Assembly: GCA_019649035.1 (NCBI GenBank)
Contig: BMAT01013288.1
Location: forward strand, 285,257-348,583
DNA: 63,327 nt
Direction: 5' to 3'
DNA from: Elysia marginata
Lineage: Eukaryota; Mollusca; Gastropoda; Plakobranchidae
The notes under the pieces are model-generated. The model did not search any database. It worked only from the letters and a program-made list of their open reading frames with translations, and had not been told where the DNA came from. This document shows, in pieces, positions 26,127-39,100 of the stretch. Numbering within the stretch: position 1 is the stretch's first letter; every line of letters starts with the position of its first letter. A program made the position numbers and the translations under genes.

Positions 26127-26163
26127 CCACCACCATCATCATCATTATTATCATCATTGTTAT
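26079..26163. repeat. (TTA)n/(CAC)n/(CAT)n microsatellite
   Basis: ATT repeats pass into ACC and ATC repeats. Confidence 0.95.
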
Positions 26164-26639
26164 TAAACCAATGGCGGTGCGTGTTTTAAGAAACATTAAT
26201 TAAACATCAACGCGCGAGGAAGCAGAGATTTTGCCATACAATGGCAGTCACATTGACGTGGGATCCAGCAAAAATTTTAGGTTCATGATAAAAGCCCACT
26301 CTTTTAGTGCAAGGAGAAGGTTACGCTCATTGCTCACTGCTCTGCTAGATCCGCATGAAAGCAGACAGGGCCAGTGATCCAGTGATCGGCGTAGAGCAAG
26401 GGCGAAAATCCTTCGCGCAGAGCCAGAGAGAGAGGCAGAGCCGTCTGTAGTGTTGAAAACAATCGTCATATAAGCCGGCTGTTGAAAACTAGCTGGTAAA
26501 ATCCACGTTTTCCACCTCAGAGGCTCAGTCTCGCACGTTGGCATCTTACACTTACAGGTTGATCTTAAGTCATTGTGATCTGTCTGGCTTCAATCACAGA
26601 GTAACAAACTCACTCACCATTTAAGGTAGGCCTTAGAAT

Positions 26640-27165
26640 AAAAATCTAGGATCAGTCTTTGTCTAGTCTAGAATTTAGTACTAATTTAGAGCTCTTACTG
26701 ATCATAGATTTACTTAAAAATATAAGTTATAGATGGAACCTAGAGGTCTAGATCTAGAGTCTAGATCATCTGGATTCTCTTATCATGATAATTCTCCCAT
26801 ATTAATTTCTGATAGGTTTAGGATGCTTTTATCCAAAAATCATTGATCTGAAGTTTAAAAAGCAGACCTTGAATCTAGAATTAGAACAAGAGCCTAGATA
26901 TCTAGATCTAGATCTAGATCCTGTCTAAACTACAATTATACAATTGAGATTCTAGATATCTAGTCATAGAAATTCATATAGACTAGATCTATATTTAGGG
27001 ATGAAAGATACAGAAAAAAATGCCATGAGGAGTGAACTGAAATATTAAGAAATAGGCTTACTTCTTGCTGAGTGTTGCATCACCATGATAACAGAGTAAA
27101 CAACTTTAACAAGAGCAAGCCATTATCAAGGGTAAAATTGTCTGTACTAGATCTAGTATACTACG
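26640..27165. repeat. CTAG-dense tract
   Basis: About fifteen CTAG tetramers in 26643-27000, often as TCTAGATCTAGATC runs, and two more at 27150. Shorter similar tracts at 38311-38335, 40338-40430, 57070-57100 and 60980-60995. Confidence 0.6.
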
Positions 27166-27506
27166 TGTTGCATCACCCCTGTCTGCAATAAAGCCTATTT
27201 CACAGAGCAAATGTTGCATTGCAAGGCTTTGCAAGTTTTCAGCCCTTCACTCCTGTTTCCTACTTTAGTACCATAAACTGACTGATTATTACTTTCCAGG
27301 GCTGGGTTTATTTTAGAGCTTCATGTCATCTCTGTGGATCTACATTCATTTCATCAATCCTTTTTTTATAAATCAGGTTTTTCATCGATCAACATTTTTT
27401 TGATCCATCTTTAGATAGACATTGTCTCCCATTCAGAGCAAATGAGTCGGCAGTTGACTAAATAAATTCCCTTTTTGAGAAAACGCCATTTAATTAAACT
27501 TAATGT

Positions 27507-27768
27507 GGAAAGACTTCCATACCGACGCGCCAGTAAAAGTAACGAAATGAAGCAAGTCTGTTTACAAAATGGCGTCACATATACACAAAGTTTGCGTTGT
27601 CCCGAGTGGTGAAAGAAAATTCCATTTATGTAAAAATACAACGCACTAGACCAATGTCCAGTGAATATCCATCCATTAACATTGGATTAGTCATATTGTA
27701 GCAGGTAACAAGTTTATCTAGTGCTTTAAATTAATTTCAAAGTGGAGCGTCGGTATGGAAGTGATTCC
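27507..27768 (+). mobile_element. MITE with 8-bp target duplication, copy 1
   Basis: Terminal repeats GGAAAGACTTCCATACCGAC and inward from the right GGAATCACTTCCATACCGAC. Flanks CTTAATGT (27499-27506) and CTTAATGC (27769-27776), a 7/8 match. 262 bases. Related to 61393-61649 in inverted orientation. Confidence 0.82.
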
Positions 27769-27789
27769 CTTAATGCTCTAGATATATAG

Positions 27790-27960
27790 ATTTTTCTTCT
27801 GTTTTTGAATCAACAAAACTTTTGATATTTCTCCACTAAATCTTATAATTTTATGAAACTTTTTACTTTAAATAGCTTAGAAAAATGTCTTTAAAAACAA
27901 CAACACCTTTGATTGAAGATGAAAATTGCGAAATCCAACTCATTCACCCAGGACACTTTA
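27790..27960 (-). mobile_element. four-copy MITE family, copy b (truncated)
   Basis: Minus strand reads CCTGGGTGAATGAGTTGGAT, then TCGCAATTTTCATCTTCAA, AAGACATTTTTCTAAGC and TTTTGTTGATTC, in the order of copies c and d. The far terminal repeat is missing. Confidence 0.6.
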
Positions 27961-28199
27961 CATCAGTTTTATAAATTCAATAATGAATGAAGATTGTTTT
28001 CAATACTTGGCCATGCCATCTCGCCTTCATTCACATTAGAATTTGTTTCCCATCAACTTGTGATCCAGTAGCCACACTGCCCTACTGACTGTTATTGTTG
28101 CTGTATAATATCATTAAAATTGTTACTCTTCTCATTTTTATCATTGTGGTCATTATATAAATTACTAATGAACTAGTCTTCAACAGCTACTAATTTTCA

Positions 28200-28275
<76 letters not shown>
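28200..28275. repeat. (ACT)n microsatellite
   Basis: About 25 uninterrupted ACT units. Confidence 0.98.
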
Positions 28276-29944
28276 GTTGCTAGCAGCTATGTTACTTACC
28301 ACCAATAATACTGCTCATTCATAAACATAGTGGGCAAATCACTGAGGATACTGTTTCAAAGATTAGAAACTTTTGTTGCTTGACAGAAAGATTACAATAT
28401 AACAAACTTGTCAGAGAAAAAATGTATGGATTGAAAAGTTCTTCATTATTATTTGAGCATCTCAAAGGTCTCCACAAGATGTGTGCTAGACGTGATGACT
28501 GCTTCTTTTTGTGACACAGAGTTCATTTATTTTTCTTATTACCACCAGGGGAAAAAGAACAATATTGAATATAATTCTGGGCTTTTAAAAAGCTGAAAAG
28601 TAGCAAAATGTCGTGGAAAGCTCTGATACATTTTTTTTCTTTCACAAGACAACGCAACCACCAATCAAACAGCTATTGGCATGCAACAACAAACAGTTAC
28701 AATACTGTATCAGAAATCCCACCATGTCCTACTTATTCATTTTATCTTGCCCTCTCAGGGTTGTCTTTTTATTCTTTGAAGTGCAAAAAGTCATAAGAAA
28801 ACTAATTTAAAGATGAAATAGATGTTTCTTGTTTGGCTAAAGCAAGCTTTGTGGATATGATATTCATGAGTTTAAATCCCAAGGACTTTTGCACTTAAGT
28901 CCTTTCAGTTTCAGATAGTAACTATAGTATTATAAATTAAAGATTGTGTATCAATTTTAAAGTCTCTGTCTCTCTTTCTTCATATTCATAGTTCAAACCA
29001 ACTCATATGTGATTGTTCCTCATAATTCTCTTTATAAAATGAATCTGAATGTCAGTGTAAATAATTTGGTGTCAATGAAAGAAAGTTTCTACTGCATCTG
29101 CCTAAATAAGCGGGTTATATTCTAGCAGCTTGTCATGAGATCAATCACAACACTAGGCTCTTCTTTAACACCACTGTATACGAAAGACATTTTGTTGGCC
29201 TTCACTTAAATTTAGCCCTTCTTGTTTCTTTATTCAATATTCTTCAAATTTCTAGTGGCAGAAGAAATTTCAAGGTATTTTGTATCTACCATAGTAAAAT
29301 TATTAGGTGAAAGTTATGATTTTAAAGTCAGGTTCTAAAGAATTAAAAAAAAAAAGAATTTTTGCAACAAAAGTGTACTCCTCTCTGGCGTTCTATTTCC
29401 AGCTTTGTTTACCCGTCACAAAGAAATAGCAAATTTACTTCTCGCTGGCTGGACTCTTCATTGGTTAAAAGTCATTGTAGGATGAGTGAAAGTTTTTTCA
29501 TGTAAAAAAAGTGAATCGTATAGGTAGTATTACCATTTCTTTTCAAAGAAAAAAAAGTTGAAATCAAGGACAAAATAAAGCTCTGTATGAATGGTATGTA
29601 AACCAAGCCCAAGGTGAAAGCTTTGATGAAACTGCTTGGTACTGAAAGTTAGAGAATGTAATCCTGACTTCATGTTGAGTAAAAAATACATTGGACATAT
29701 ATATTTGAAGTTGATTGATTTTTTCTCCTGTTCACTGTCTATGATTTTTAGTAACAAATATTCTAAAAAATGTTAAGATGTAGTTAAGTAACTAATTGTA
29801 ATAGGTTTGAGACATGTTATGATTTCCTATAATTGGATCATCGAAAGCATCAGAAACCTTAAAGTGCAGTTGCTGTTCATGTGTAATCATTATTTATATT
29901 GTGCATTTAAGAAAATATGTCTCAATATTTTTTTCAGAATCAAG

Positions 29945-30143
29945 ATGCTCAGCAACACAAGATCAGCTCTGCAGAGAGGTATTTTTACATTGAACTCACT
30001 GCTGAGACACCAATCAACTAAACCTGCAACTTCAGTTGGTAATGCAAAGATTGGCGCAGCATCTGATAAAGTTTTTGAGAAAGAGGACAAGTATGGAGCT
30101 CACAATTACCATCCTATGCCAGTTGCGATAAAAGATGCCAAAG
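29945..30143 (+). CDS. OAT: OAT coding exon 1
   Basis: The exon begins after tttttcag at 29937; the start ATG follows at 29945. Encodes the targeting peptide ([12 protein letters not shown]) and the start of the mature enzyme ([14 protein letters not shown]). Donor gtaaat at 30144. Confidence 0.95.
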
Positions 30144-33100
30144 GTAAATAACAAAGAGATATTTAAGAAAGTCGACTTGAGCTATAAGGTTTTGTGACTT
30201 TAAGTTTAACTTATATGTCTTGTAACCAATCCTAATAAGTTGGAGAATGGATGAAAATTTTTGCTGGAAAAAATTAAAAACAAGACTGTCTTCATTTTTT
30301 TTAACCAGTTCAAATACTTTAAAAGCTGATATGTTTTTTCAGTAAAAAGAAGATAAAGGTTTAAAATTGATCAGGGTCAGTGAGCATAGAAAATTCCATT
30401 GGAAATATCAATATTTTGAAATCTCACAATTGTTAACTCTGATAGTCTTAGTCTTTTATGGTGGATGCAAGACATTCAGCACATCTTCAAAAATTATATT
30501 TTGTAATGGTGTCCTTATAGCTTACTTGTTCAGGGCTCCTAAAATATTTTAAGAAATTTATATTAAATTTTGATCTTCAGTTTTCAAAGGTGTCAAAATA
30601 TTCCTAGTTCTTTTACCTTGTCAAATGTGCTAGTTTCAAACAACATGGTGAATACTTAGCTTTTTTTTTTTTGTATTTTCCTCGTTTTTTATATTTAGGC
30701 TAGTATATTTCAAGAAGGGATGAAATTTTTTTTTCACAGTTCATGTTCACATGTATATTTGATGACGAACATCTATGTCAGAATTGCACTAACTCAAAAT
30801 ATTAAGTAAATGTTTCAAGTTTGGAAAGAACTTGTCTAACTTACAATATTTCTTTTCTCAATACATGTGCAAAAGAAATGTCTCCACTAGTATTGTTATT
30901 TGAAGCAAGCAAACATTCTCATTTTTTTAAAACCTGCACTGCCAGGTTAACATCATTATATTAAGTAATAACATTTATGTTTTTTAATCCTATCCAGGTG
31001 TCTTTGTGTGGGATGTAGAAGGAAACAAATACTATGACTTCCTCAGTGCCTACAGTGCAGTTAATCAAGGCCATTGCCACCCTAGGATCATTGAGGCCTT
31101 GAAAAAACAGGCAGATATTTTGACGTTGACTTCACGCGCATTTTATAATAACTGCCTTGGAGAGTATGAAGAATTCATAACTAATCTTTTTGGTTATGAC
31201 AAGGTTTTGCCCATGAATACAGGTAGTTATTATTGTCAAATATTGGAGTTCAAATAAAGAGTGTATCTATAAATAGCAGGGAAAGTTCAATAATGGTTCA
31301 GTAAAATTGTATTAGTTTAGTAGAAAAGTATTTTAGCCTTGAGATGGGGGTGAAGTTAAAAATGAAGACAAGGAAAAATCTAGATTATGTTACCTTAACC
31401 TCTTAATTCAAATATCTTGGAAACGAATATAAAATTTGGATCTGTACACAATGAGCGGTGTTTCTTTTATATACATATACAGTCGGACCTGCTTAATCGG
31501 GAAATTTTGGGAGAAGGCATCTTTTCCCGATTATCCGGATTTTCCCGATTTTCCGGGTCTTTGCATTTTTTACTAAAAATTGGACCTCTCGTGGAAAAAA
31601 TGTAAAACTCAGGCAGAGAGAAAGAGAACAGAGAGAAACAGATAGAGTAAGAGAGAGAGGGAAGGAAGAGATGGAGACATAGTCANNNNNNNNNNNNNNN
31701 NNNNNNNNNNNNNNNNNNNNNNNNNNNNNNNNNNNNNNNNNNNNNNNNNNNNNNNNNGGTTAGATAGATGGAGAGAAAGTGTTTGTGAGTAAGAAAAAGA
31801 ATAGAGTAGGGAGGTGAGATTTTAGTCTGGTCTCATTAAGACACGCAAGCCCTTCCGCCACGTCACGGCAATATCACTTGGAAGGGTGGTCCTGAAAAGG
31901 ACCGTTTGACTCTGGTTGTGACAAAACACACTTTATTTGCACCACGTCTGGCGCGTGTCTACTATCTGCCAGATTACCCATTAGATCAAACACAGCTTGA
32001 CCAATGTCTACCTGGAATGAACTGACCCGTGAGACCGTCGCGTGGCAGTTAGACTTCTCGACGCCCCTCCCAAGCATCTTGCTACTCGTCGCCTAAGCAC
32101 AGAGCAAACATTTATCGATTACCTGTGTGCTAATTCATTCATAACGCCTGAGTGATGCGCTTTCCCTATGTCTGGAGCGCAAATAACATGCCGTCAACAC
32201 TTGATATTGACAGTCATTTACGGATTTTTTCCCGATTAGGCGGGTAAAATTTCCCGATTTCACGATGACTTTAGATAGAAAAAGTTCCGTTCCCTGGGAT
32301 TTTTCCCAATTTCGCGGGTCCGACTGTATATTCCAGGCTTTCTAAAAAGACTGGTGAAGGATTTAATTATCCATTGTCCTTTGAGAGCATAGGGCACCCA
32401 CAAACTTCCTCCATTCACATCTGTCCTGAGCGAGCCAATTGAGCTCGTTACATGTCTTCCCTGACTCCACTCTTTCACTTTCCACTGATCTCCAGGTACC
32501 CTGTGGTCTTCCTTCCTTTCTTGCTCCTTATGGATTCCACGTGAGAGCAATCAGTGGATGTCGAGATTTGCTCATTCTAAGGACATGTCCAAACCATATC
32601 TCTATCTTTTTTTCTTCACTTCTTATGCAATTGGTCGTATGCCAGTTCTTTCAGATATTTCCTTGTTGGTAACCTTATATGCTCCCATCAAATCCCCAAA
32701 ATTCTTCTAAGACACCGCCCCTCAAAACCCCTGAGTTTACTTTCAATCCTTTGGTTGGTTCTCAATGTCTCTGAGGCATACAGTAAAACAGACCGCACAT
32801 TAGATGTGTACAATTTCAATTTTGTGTCTCTCATTATCCTATTCGACTTCCAGATGTTGTTAAGCTTGTAAAAAGCGGTGGAGACCATAACTGTTCTAGA
32901 TCATATCTCTCTGTTTATGTTACCATCTGCAGTCAGGTAGCTTCCAAATTACTTAAAATCTGTGACATTTTCCACAGTTTCCATCAATGAGAACATCACT
33001 ATTGGATTTTGTATTGATTTTCATGACTTTGGACTTGGGGTGACTTATCTTTAACCCGCTTGACCTTGCTGTTGTTTCCACGCAACTTGTTTTCTCCTGC

Positions 33101-36100
33101 ATGTCTTTTTGTGAGTGACATAGTAAGGCTATATCATCTGCAAAATCTTCATCCTCAAGATGATTGAACGCCTTCCATGTGATTTCCCTAGGTTGTTGGT
33201 TGGTGGCTCTTTTCATTACACAGCCAAGAGCAATAAGGAAGAGGAGAGGAGATATGATCATACAGCCTTGCCAGACTCCTGATTTAATTACAAACCAATC
33301 ACTTTGTTGCCCCCATGTCTCATGCAGCACTGGTTATTGGCATATATGTCAGATAAGATGTTTCGGTGGTTGCATTGGTCGGTTCCCCCAGAAAATTCCT
33401 CGGTTTTCACCGTTTCCCAGTGGAAGCACTGGTTAATATAAGCAGCTTCCTCTATCACCCAGCTCTGGCTCAAGCAATGATTCTATCTGCCAAAGGCACC
33501 TTTGGGGAGGGCTTTAAAGAAAATCTATAGGCCTCAATATAAGCTTCAATTTAAAAGAACTTAGAGGAGTTATCGGTTCAAATCTAGCAAAGCCGAAAAG
33601 CAAAAATGAATCTTATAGGCTTTCCTAGAGGATTAGAAATCATTGTGTTTCTGAATTATTAGACTTGAGCTTTATGGGTTTCCACTTCTTCTTGCCAAGC
33701 ATGTAGGGTAACTGGAATGGAGAGAGAAGGCAGTTGCATACAAATTCATCTGGGTTAAGAAAAAGCAAGTCAAAGCAATTTTGAAAGGAAATTTTCCTGT
33801 AAAAAATTGAAAGATTAAACTCTCAAGAGATCTAATCTGTGTAGCAGGCCTTGCCCCATACCTTGCAGTATACCTGATTTAGAGCAGAAAAAACTGGTGA
33901 CTGTAATACATCAAATTGTGATGTGCAATCTTATAAAAAATAGCTTTTGAATCATATAACTATATCATTCAAATGCCTTATCTATGCTGAATGTGAGAAC
34001 AAAGTTTCATTTAAAAAAAGTTATGTATACATGATTGTATTTTCAATACAAGTAAAATTTTTTAAAGTGTAGCACTTTATTTTTCCTTCTCTGTATAGCC
34101 CATTTTTTTTACATCTCAGGTAATAAATTCTGTCTCACCAACTTGCTTGAGTTTTCTTAAAGGATTTGTTAAATGATACAAATCTTGTGTTTTAACCAAA
34201 TAAGACCAGGCTACAAAAAGGGACCACTGCCTAAAATATTTTGTAGAAGTAAACCCATCTATTTGATCTGTTCAGCTGTCATAGCTCTTTGCTTTATGAT
34301 GACATGTTGGTAGATAAACTTCTTAATTTGAAGAAAGCAACAACTCTTAAAAAGTTAAACATGAAAATTCATTTAAGTTTTATGAAGTAACACAACTTTC
34401 AAACAGGTGGAATCTGGAGTACATGTCACCTTAATCTGAAAATTGATGGTTGTATTAAAGTATCTTAATCATTATATGGAATGATAGACAGTTACACTTA
34501 AATAATTCCACATTTTTAGTATCAGAGTCATTATCATATACTCATTGCTATCACATTCTTTAAAAGCTTTTTTTCTTTCCTGAACTTTTTCTCTGTTCCT
34601 GTCTCTCTTGTCAAATTTGTCATTTGAAAAAAATGTTTTTAACGATTGGCCAATGTATTGGATCGAAGATAACAGATATTTTTTGGAACTAAAGTAAATT
34701 TTAAAATGCCTCTCCTTTAAACTCTAAAGAAAACAAAGTGTCATTTACCATTTCTACAATTTTTTCAAAGTTAAAGCAATAGTTTTTTAAACACGTTGGC
34801 GTAATTAAGAAATTGCCATTTTGAAGTAGCTTTCTGTTTAGTTACTGTCACTGTATACACTATCAGAAGATTTTAATTTTTATTTTCATCTGTCTTGGCT
34901 TTTTGTATTCTGGTGTCTTCAGCAAATATGCTCTATACAGCAGTTGATGTTTTACTTTGATCACTCCAGGTGTTGAGGGAGGTGAGACTGCGTGTAAATT
35001 GGCAAGAAAATGGGGATACGAGGTGAAAAAAATCCCAGAAAACCAAGCAAGGATCATTTTTGTGGAGGGAAACTTCTGGGGAAGATCTTTAGGAGCAATT
35101 TCGTCCTCAACAGACCCTTCAAGCTATGCTGGCTTCGGGCCATACATGCCAGGCTTTACAATCATTCCCTATGATGATGTTGAAGCACTTGAGGTAAGTC
35201 ATATGACTATTCACTGTATCAGCTCTTAAAGAAAAAGATTTGTTTTAAAGCATAGTAATAATGCTATAAAACATAAAGCAATTATGGAGATGATTCCTAA
35301 ATTTTTCAATACAGTGCGCACCACTTATATCGACATTGCTCATTTTGACATTTCTCTTTTATCGACATGCTATACTAAATCCGCATTTCATCGCTTTATA
35401 CAGTTAGTTAAATGTCTATCTCTATATCGACACTCTGTTCCTATCACATCTCTTATATCAGCACGTCAATGTCTTAAAACGGTCATAAAATTACGAAAAA
35501 CGCGCTGGTTTGCTCAGCTAAATAACCGAACACCTACCCCCTTTGCCCCAGATTAGTCAGAAGTGTCAACCGTTAGTGTTACGGGCAAGTAGATCTAGCC
35601 TGTGGACTATTATGATGCACCAGTACATTGCATAAGATCTGTACCTGTGTAGTGGTGTGACAAAGCGAATGAGAAAAGTTCCTTTGTTAGCCACGCGCTG
35701 TGTCTGCCCCATCGACTAATGCTTTATACATGGCTCTTTTATATCGACATTTTTTTATATCAACATACATTTTATGGAACCTTATATGTCAATATCAGGT
35801 GTGCACTGTATTTGTCAACCTTAATATAACTTTTGGATTCATTTATCAAGCTAATAACAGGGTCATAATTTTTTCTAGTTTTATTTTCAAGAGAAAATGG
35901 GCTTTGAAATATATATAAAGATATATAGCAATTGTATAAATCTTTTTTTTTGTACTACAGTACTGTAATCTAACACAATGTATTTTTCACATACTAAAAA
36001 AATGAATTTATGATAGAAACTAATATCAGCCAGTATTATCCTTTATTGGTATCAGTTGTGTCAGGTCTTTATATTTCATTGTAATTTTAACAGGTTTTGT

Positions 36101-39100
36101 TTGTATCATTTAATAAAGGTAAAAAATTTTCATATTCAGCTGCTTTTTTCATTTCTTATCTTTCAATCCAGAAAGAAGCGAAAGATCCTAATGTTTGTGC
36201 TTTTATGTTTGAGCCCATCCAAGGAGAGGCTGGAGTTTTTGTGCCTAGTGATGGCTACCTTAAAAAAGTTCGAGAAATTTGTTCCAAATACAATGTCTTG
36301 ATGGTTGCAGATGAAGTCCAAACTGGACTTGCAAGAACTGGAAGGTTAGCCACTGATCCGATAGGCGTTATAATTTGCCTTTGACTGAAATTTTAATCGC
36401 CTAAAAGCTCTTTGATTGAAGGGAAAGGAATTGAGCAGTCATTAATCCTAGTTTATAAGAGTTTATATGTATTTGATTTATCAAACATTTTTTTTTAAAC
36501 AAAGTTTGTGGAAAAGAAATTACATTTTCCCCCCAAAAGCACTTTAAAATAGCCAAAGCTAGATAAACAGTTCTCATTGGACTAAGATGCTGTGGAGGAA
36601 AATATTACCCAGGCAATGCACTCAGTGGAGAAAAAAACTAGGTATCTTTTGCAGATATGAGCATTTTTTTTCATTAATGTGTTGTAATTATATTCTATGA
36701 AGGATAGCCTTCATCCATAATACAGCTAAACAGAGCAAGAAGACCCACTGAGCACTTGCTATGAAATAAAAAAGGGTTATTCATGGCAGATTGGACAATC
36801 TAAAGCCACCTGGATATGAAAAGCACCTTCACCATCATTGATGCTTTAGCTGAATGTTTAATTTTTCTACATTCAACTGAATTGAATTACTGAAATTGTT
36901 TTCATTGGCTTTTGCTGTATTTCTGATAAAGAATGGAGTTGATAACCATTTATTGTGTTATAATTTACAATGCTGATGTTGCTTAGTATATTCTGTTAAA
37001 AGGGTCTATTTTTCTTTTTTATGTGGAATTTGAAGAAAAATGTTTTTAAATCTTTAACCCTTTTGCATTTGAACCAGCCCAAACCGGCCAAATTTAAACC
37101 AAGGTCCTTTTGTTCATCCCGGTGGTATTAGAAACCCCCATTACTGTTTCAAACAGCTTTACCTGGCCATGGTATTTTTAGTTAACAACTCCCTATGTTT
37201 TTTGGATATATTCGGAAATCCTTCTGTTTGGTCCTTAATATAAATTCTAATGTCCACAACTCAAATGTATGAGAGGGGGTGGTTTGTTAACAGGAATCTG
37301 AACCGTAGAAACTAGATGTCAGTCATAGAATGTAAATTATAAGGGGTTAAAGGTGTTGTTAAGAATGGCAAGAAGGACAACTGTATATGCAACTTTGTAT
37401 TTGTCTTTTCAGAATATTAGGAGAGAAAGATGAATTTCTTTTGGGGGCAAGAACATTAATTTTACATTTTGAACCTAACAAAATAAAAATGAGACATGTA
37501 TCTTTTTAAATGCCATACCCTTTTTTTAATTTGAAACGTTGTAAGTCTTTTTAGTTGCTAAGAGCGAATTCTGAACAAATCTTTTTCAGGCGACTCGCTT
37601 GCGACCATGAAAATGTGCGGCCTGATATTGTGATTTTAGGGAAGGCTCTTTCTGGTGGAGTTCTTCCTGTAAGTTTGTATGGAAATTATTACTGTGGAAA
37701 CCTCCAAAATCGTCTGATAACTCTAAATTTTTGTTATGAAAAATTTTTTTACAGTGAGGTTTCTTCTTTTTATTTGGTTTTTATCATTTTAACTCCTATT
37801 TAAAAGTTGATGAGGTTTAATTCTCCTATATAGAAATTCATAGCAAGACTTGAAGGCATGTGAGTCTCATTAGAAACAATCATGAAAAAGCTAATATCTC
37901 AAAACCGACACCTAAAATATGTCTTTGACCCTCAGAACTGCTTAGTGTTAGCAAGGGTCATATGAGAGAAATGGGAGGGGGTTGCTAACATAAGTTAAGG
38001 AGCAGAAAATAGTCTAGGTAAAATAAACCCGATTTTCTTGTTTACAACTTGAGTTTTCTTAATTTAAAGTTTTTGTCTTTTACCAAGAGATTTGAATTAT
38101 GAGGTTTCCACTGGTTCTAAAGTGTAACTGTTACTATTTCTGCTGTTACTGCTATCATGGCTACTGCTAATTAAGTTGCAAAGATACAAAAGATACAAAA
38201 ATGGGACTCAGATAGTGCAGGAGATAGCTTTATTTTAAACAGTTTTTGTTAGGCACAGTGTCCCTTACGAGGAATCATTTGTCATTCTTAATGAATAACA
38301 AAAAAAATTTGATCTAGATCTAAATTTAGATCAAATAAAACGCACACTAGAGGATTGGAGTTTTCTGATTTTTATTGCAAAAATTGAAGATATTCATGTT
38401 TATTAAGCTGTAACTAGTGTAAGCAGTTCTTTTTTTGTTGGGGTTTTTTTTTTTTTTTGAAGACTCATACTATCAGGGATGCAAGTTTTCCGATTTTTGC
38501 AGGAATTCCGATTTTTTTAGCAATTTTCTTTAACTAAAAGAGCAGGAAAGCTTTTAAAAGTTATGATTTAATTGTTGAAGAAAACGTCCTAATTTAAGAG
38601 TCATATAAAATCACTTTTTTTTATTTGTATTGCTGTGTGGGCACTTGTACAGAGTTGAATCTGTCTCTTTGAATTCATCCATCAAAATTTCTATAAGAGA
38701 CCCTACAGAGTGTAAAATTTTCCTGCTTTTTGAGCATCCTTGTACTATGATCGTAGCCTGTCTTGGTTGATGAAATATTGCTATTCTAATTATATTTTAC
38801 GATGGATGTGAAAAAATTGCAAAAAAAAGAAAAAGAAAAGAAAAATTGAGAGGCCTAAATTTAATTCATTCAGCACAACTCAAGTTCAAAACCAGGTTTT
38901 TATTCTGTGCGTTTAAAATTCTCTGGGTAATATTTGTGTCAAAATACTGGAAAGAGATTACATGCCAAGTTTATTCAGCCCAAAAAATCTTTGCCATTAG
39001 TTATTTAAAGGAATATAAATGTTGGTGTATATCTAAATCTTTTATAATATATAAGAATCAAGATTAACTCATGATACAAATTCTAGGTTGCTAGTCTGGC

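Larger units (their letters stand above)
23902..29937. other. intergenic repeat-rich region upstream of OAT
   Basis: Contains the palindromes, CTAG tract, microsatellites and MITE copies listed separately. The OAT promoter and noncoding first exon should lie here or close by; a weak candidate is 29378-29480 (CCCGTCACAAAG and ATTGGTTAA), not further supported. Confidence 0.4.

Noticed and set aside
25852..26166. 104-codon frame ending in Tyr/His runs
   Set aside because: Produced by the ATT/ACC microsatellite.
28200..28275. Repeat array of CRISPR type
   Set aside because: Simple ACT microsatellite in eukaryotic DNA without spacers.
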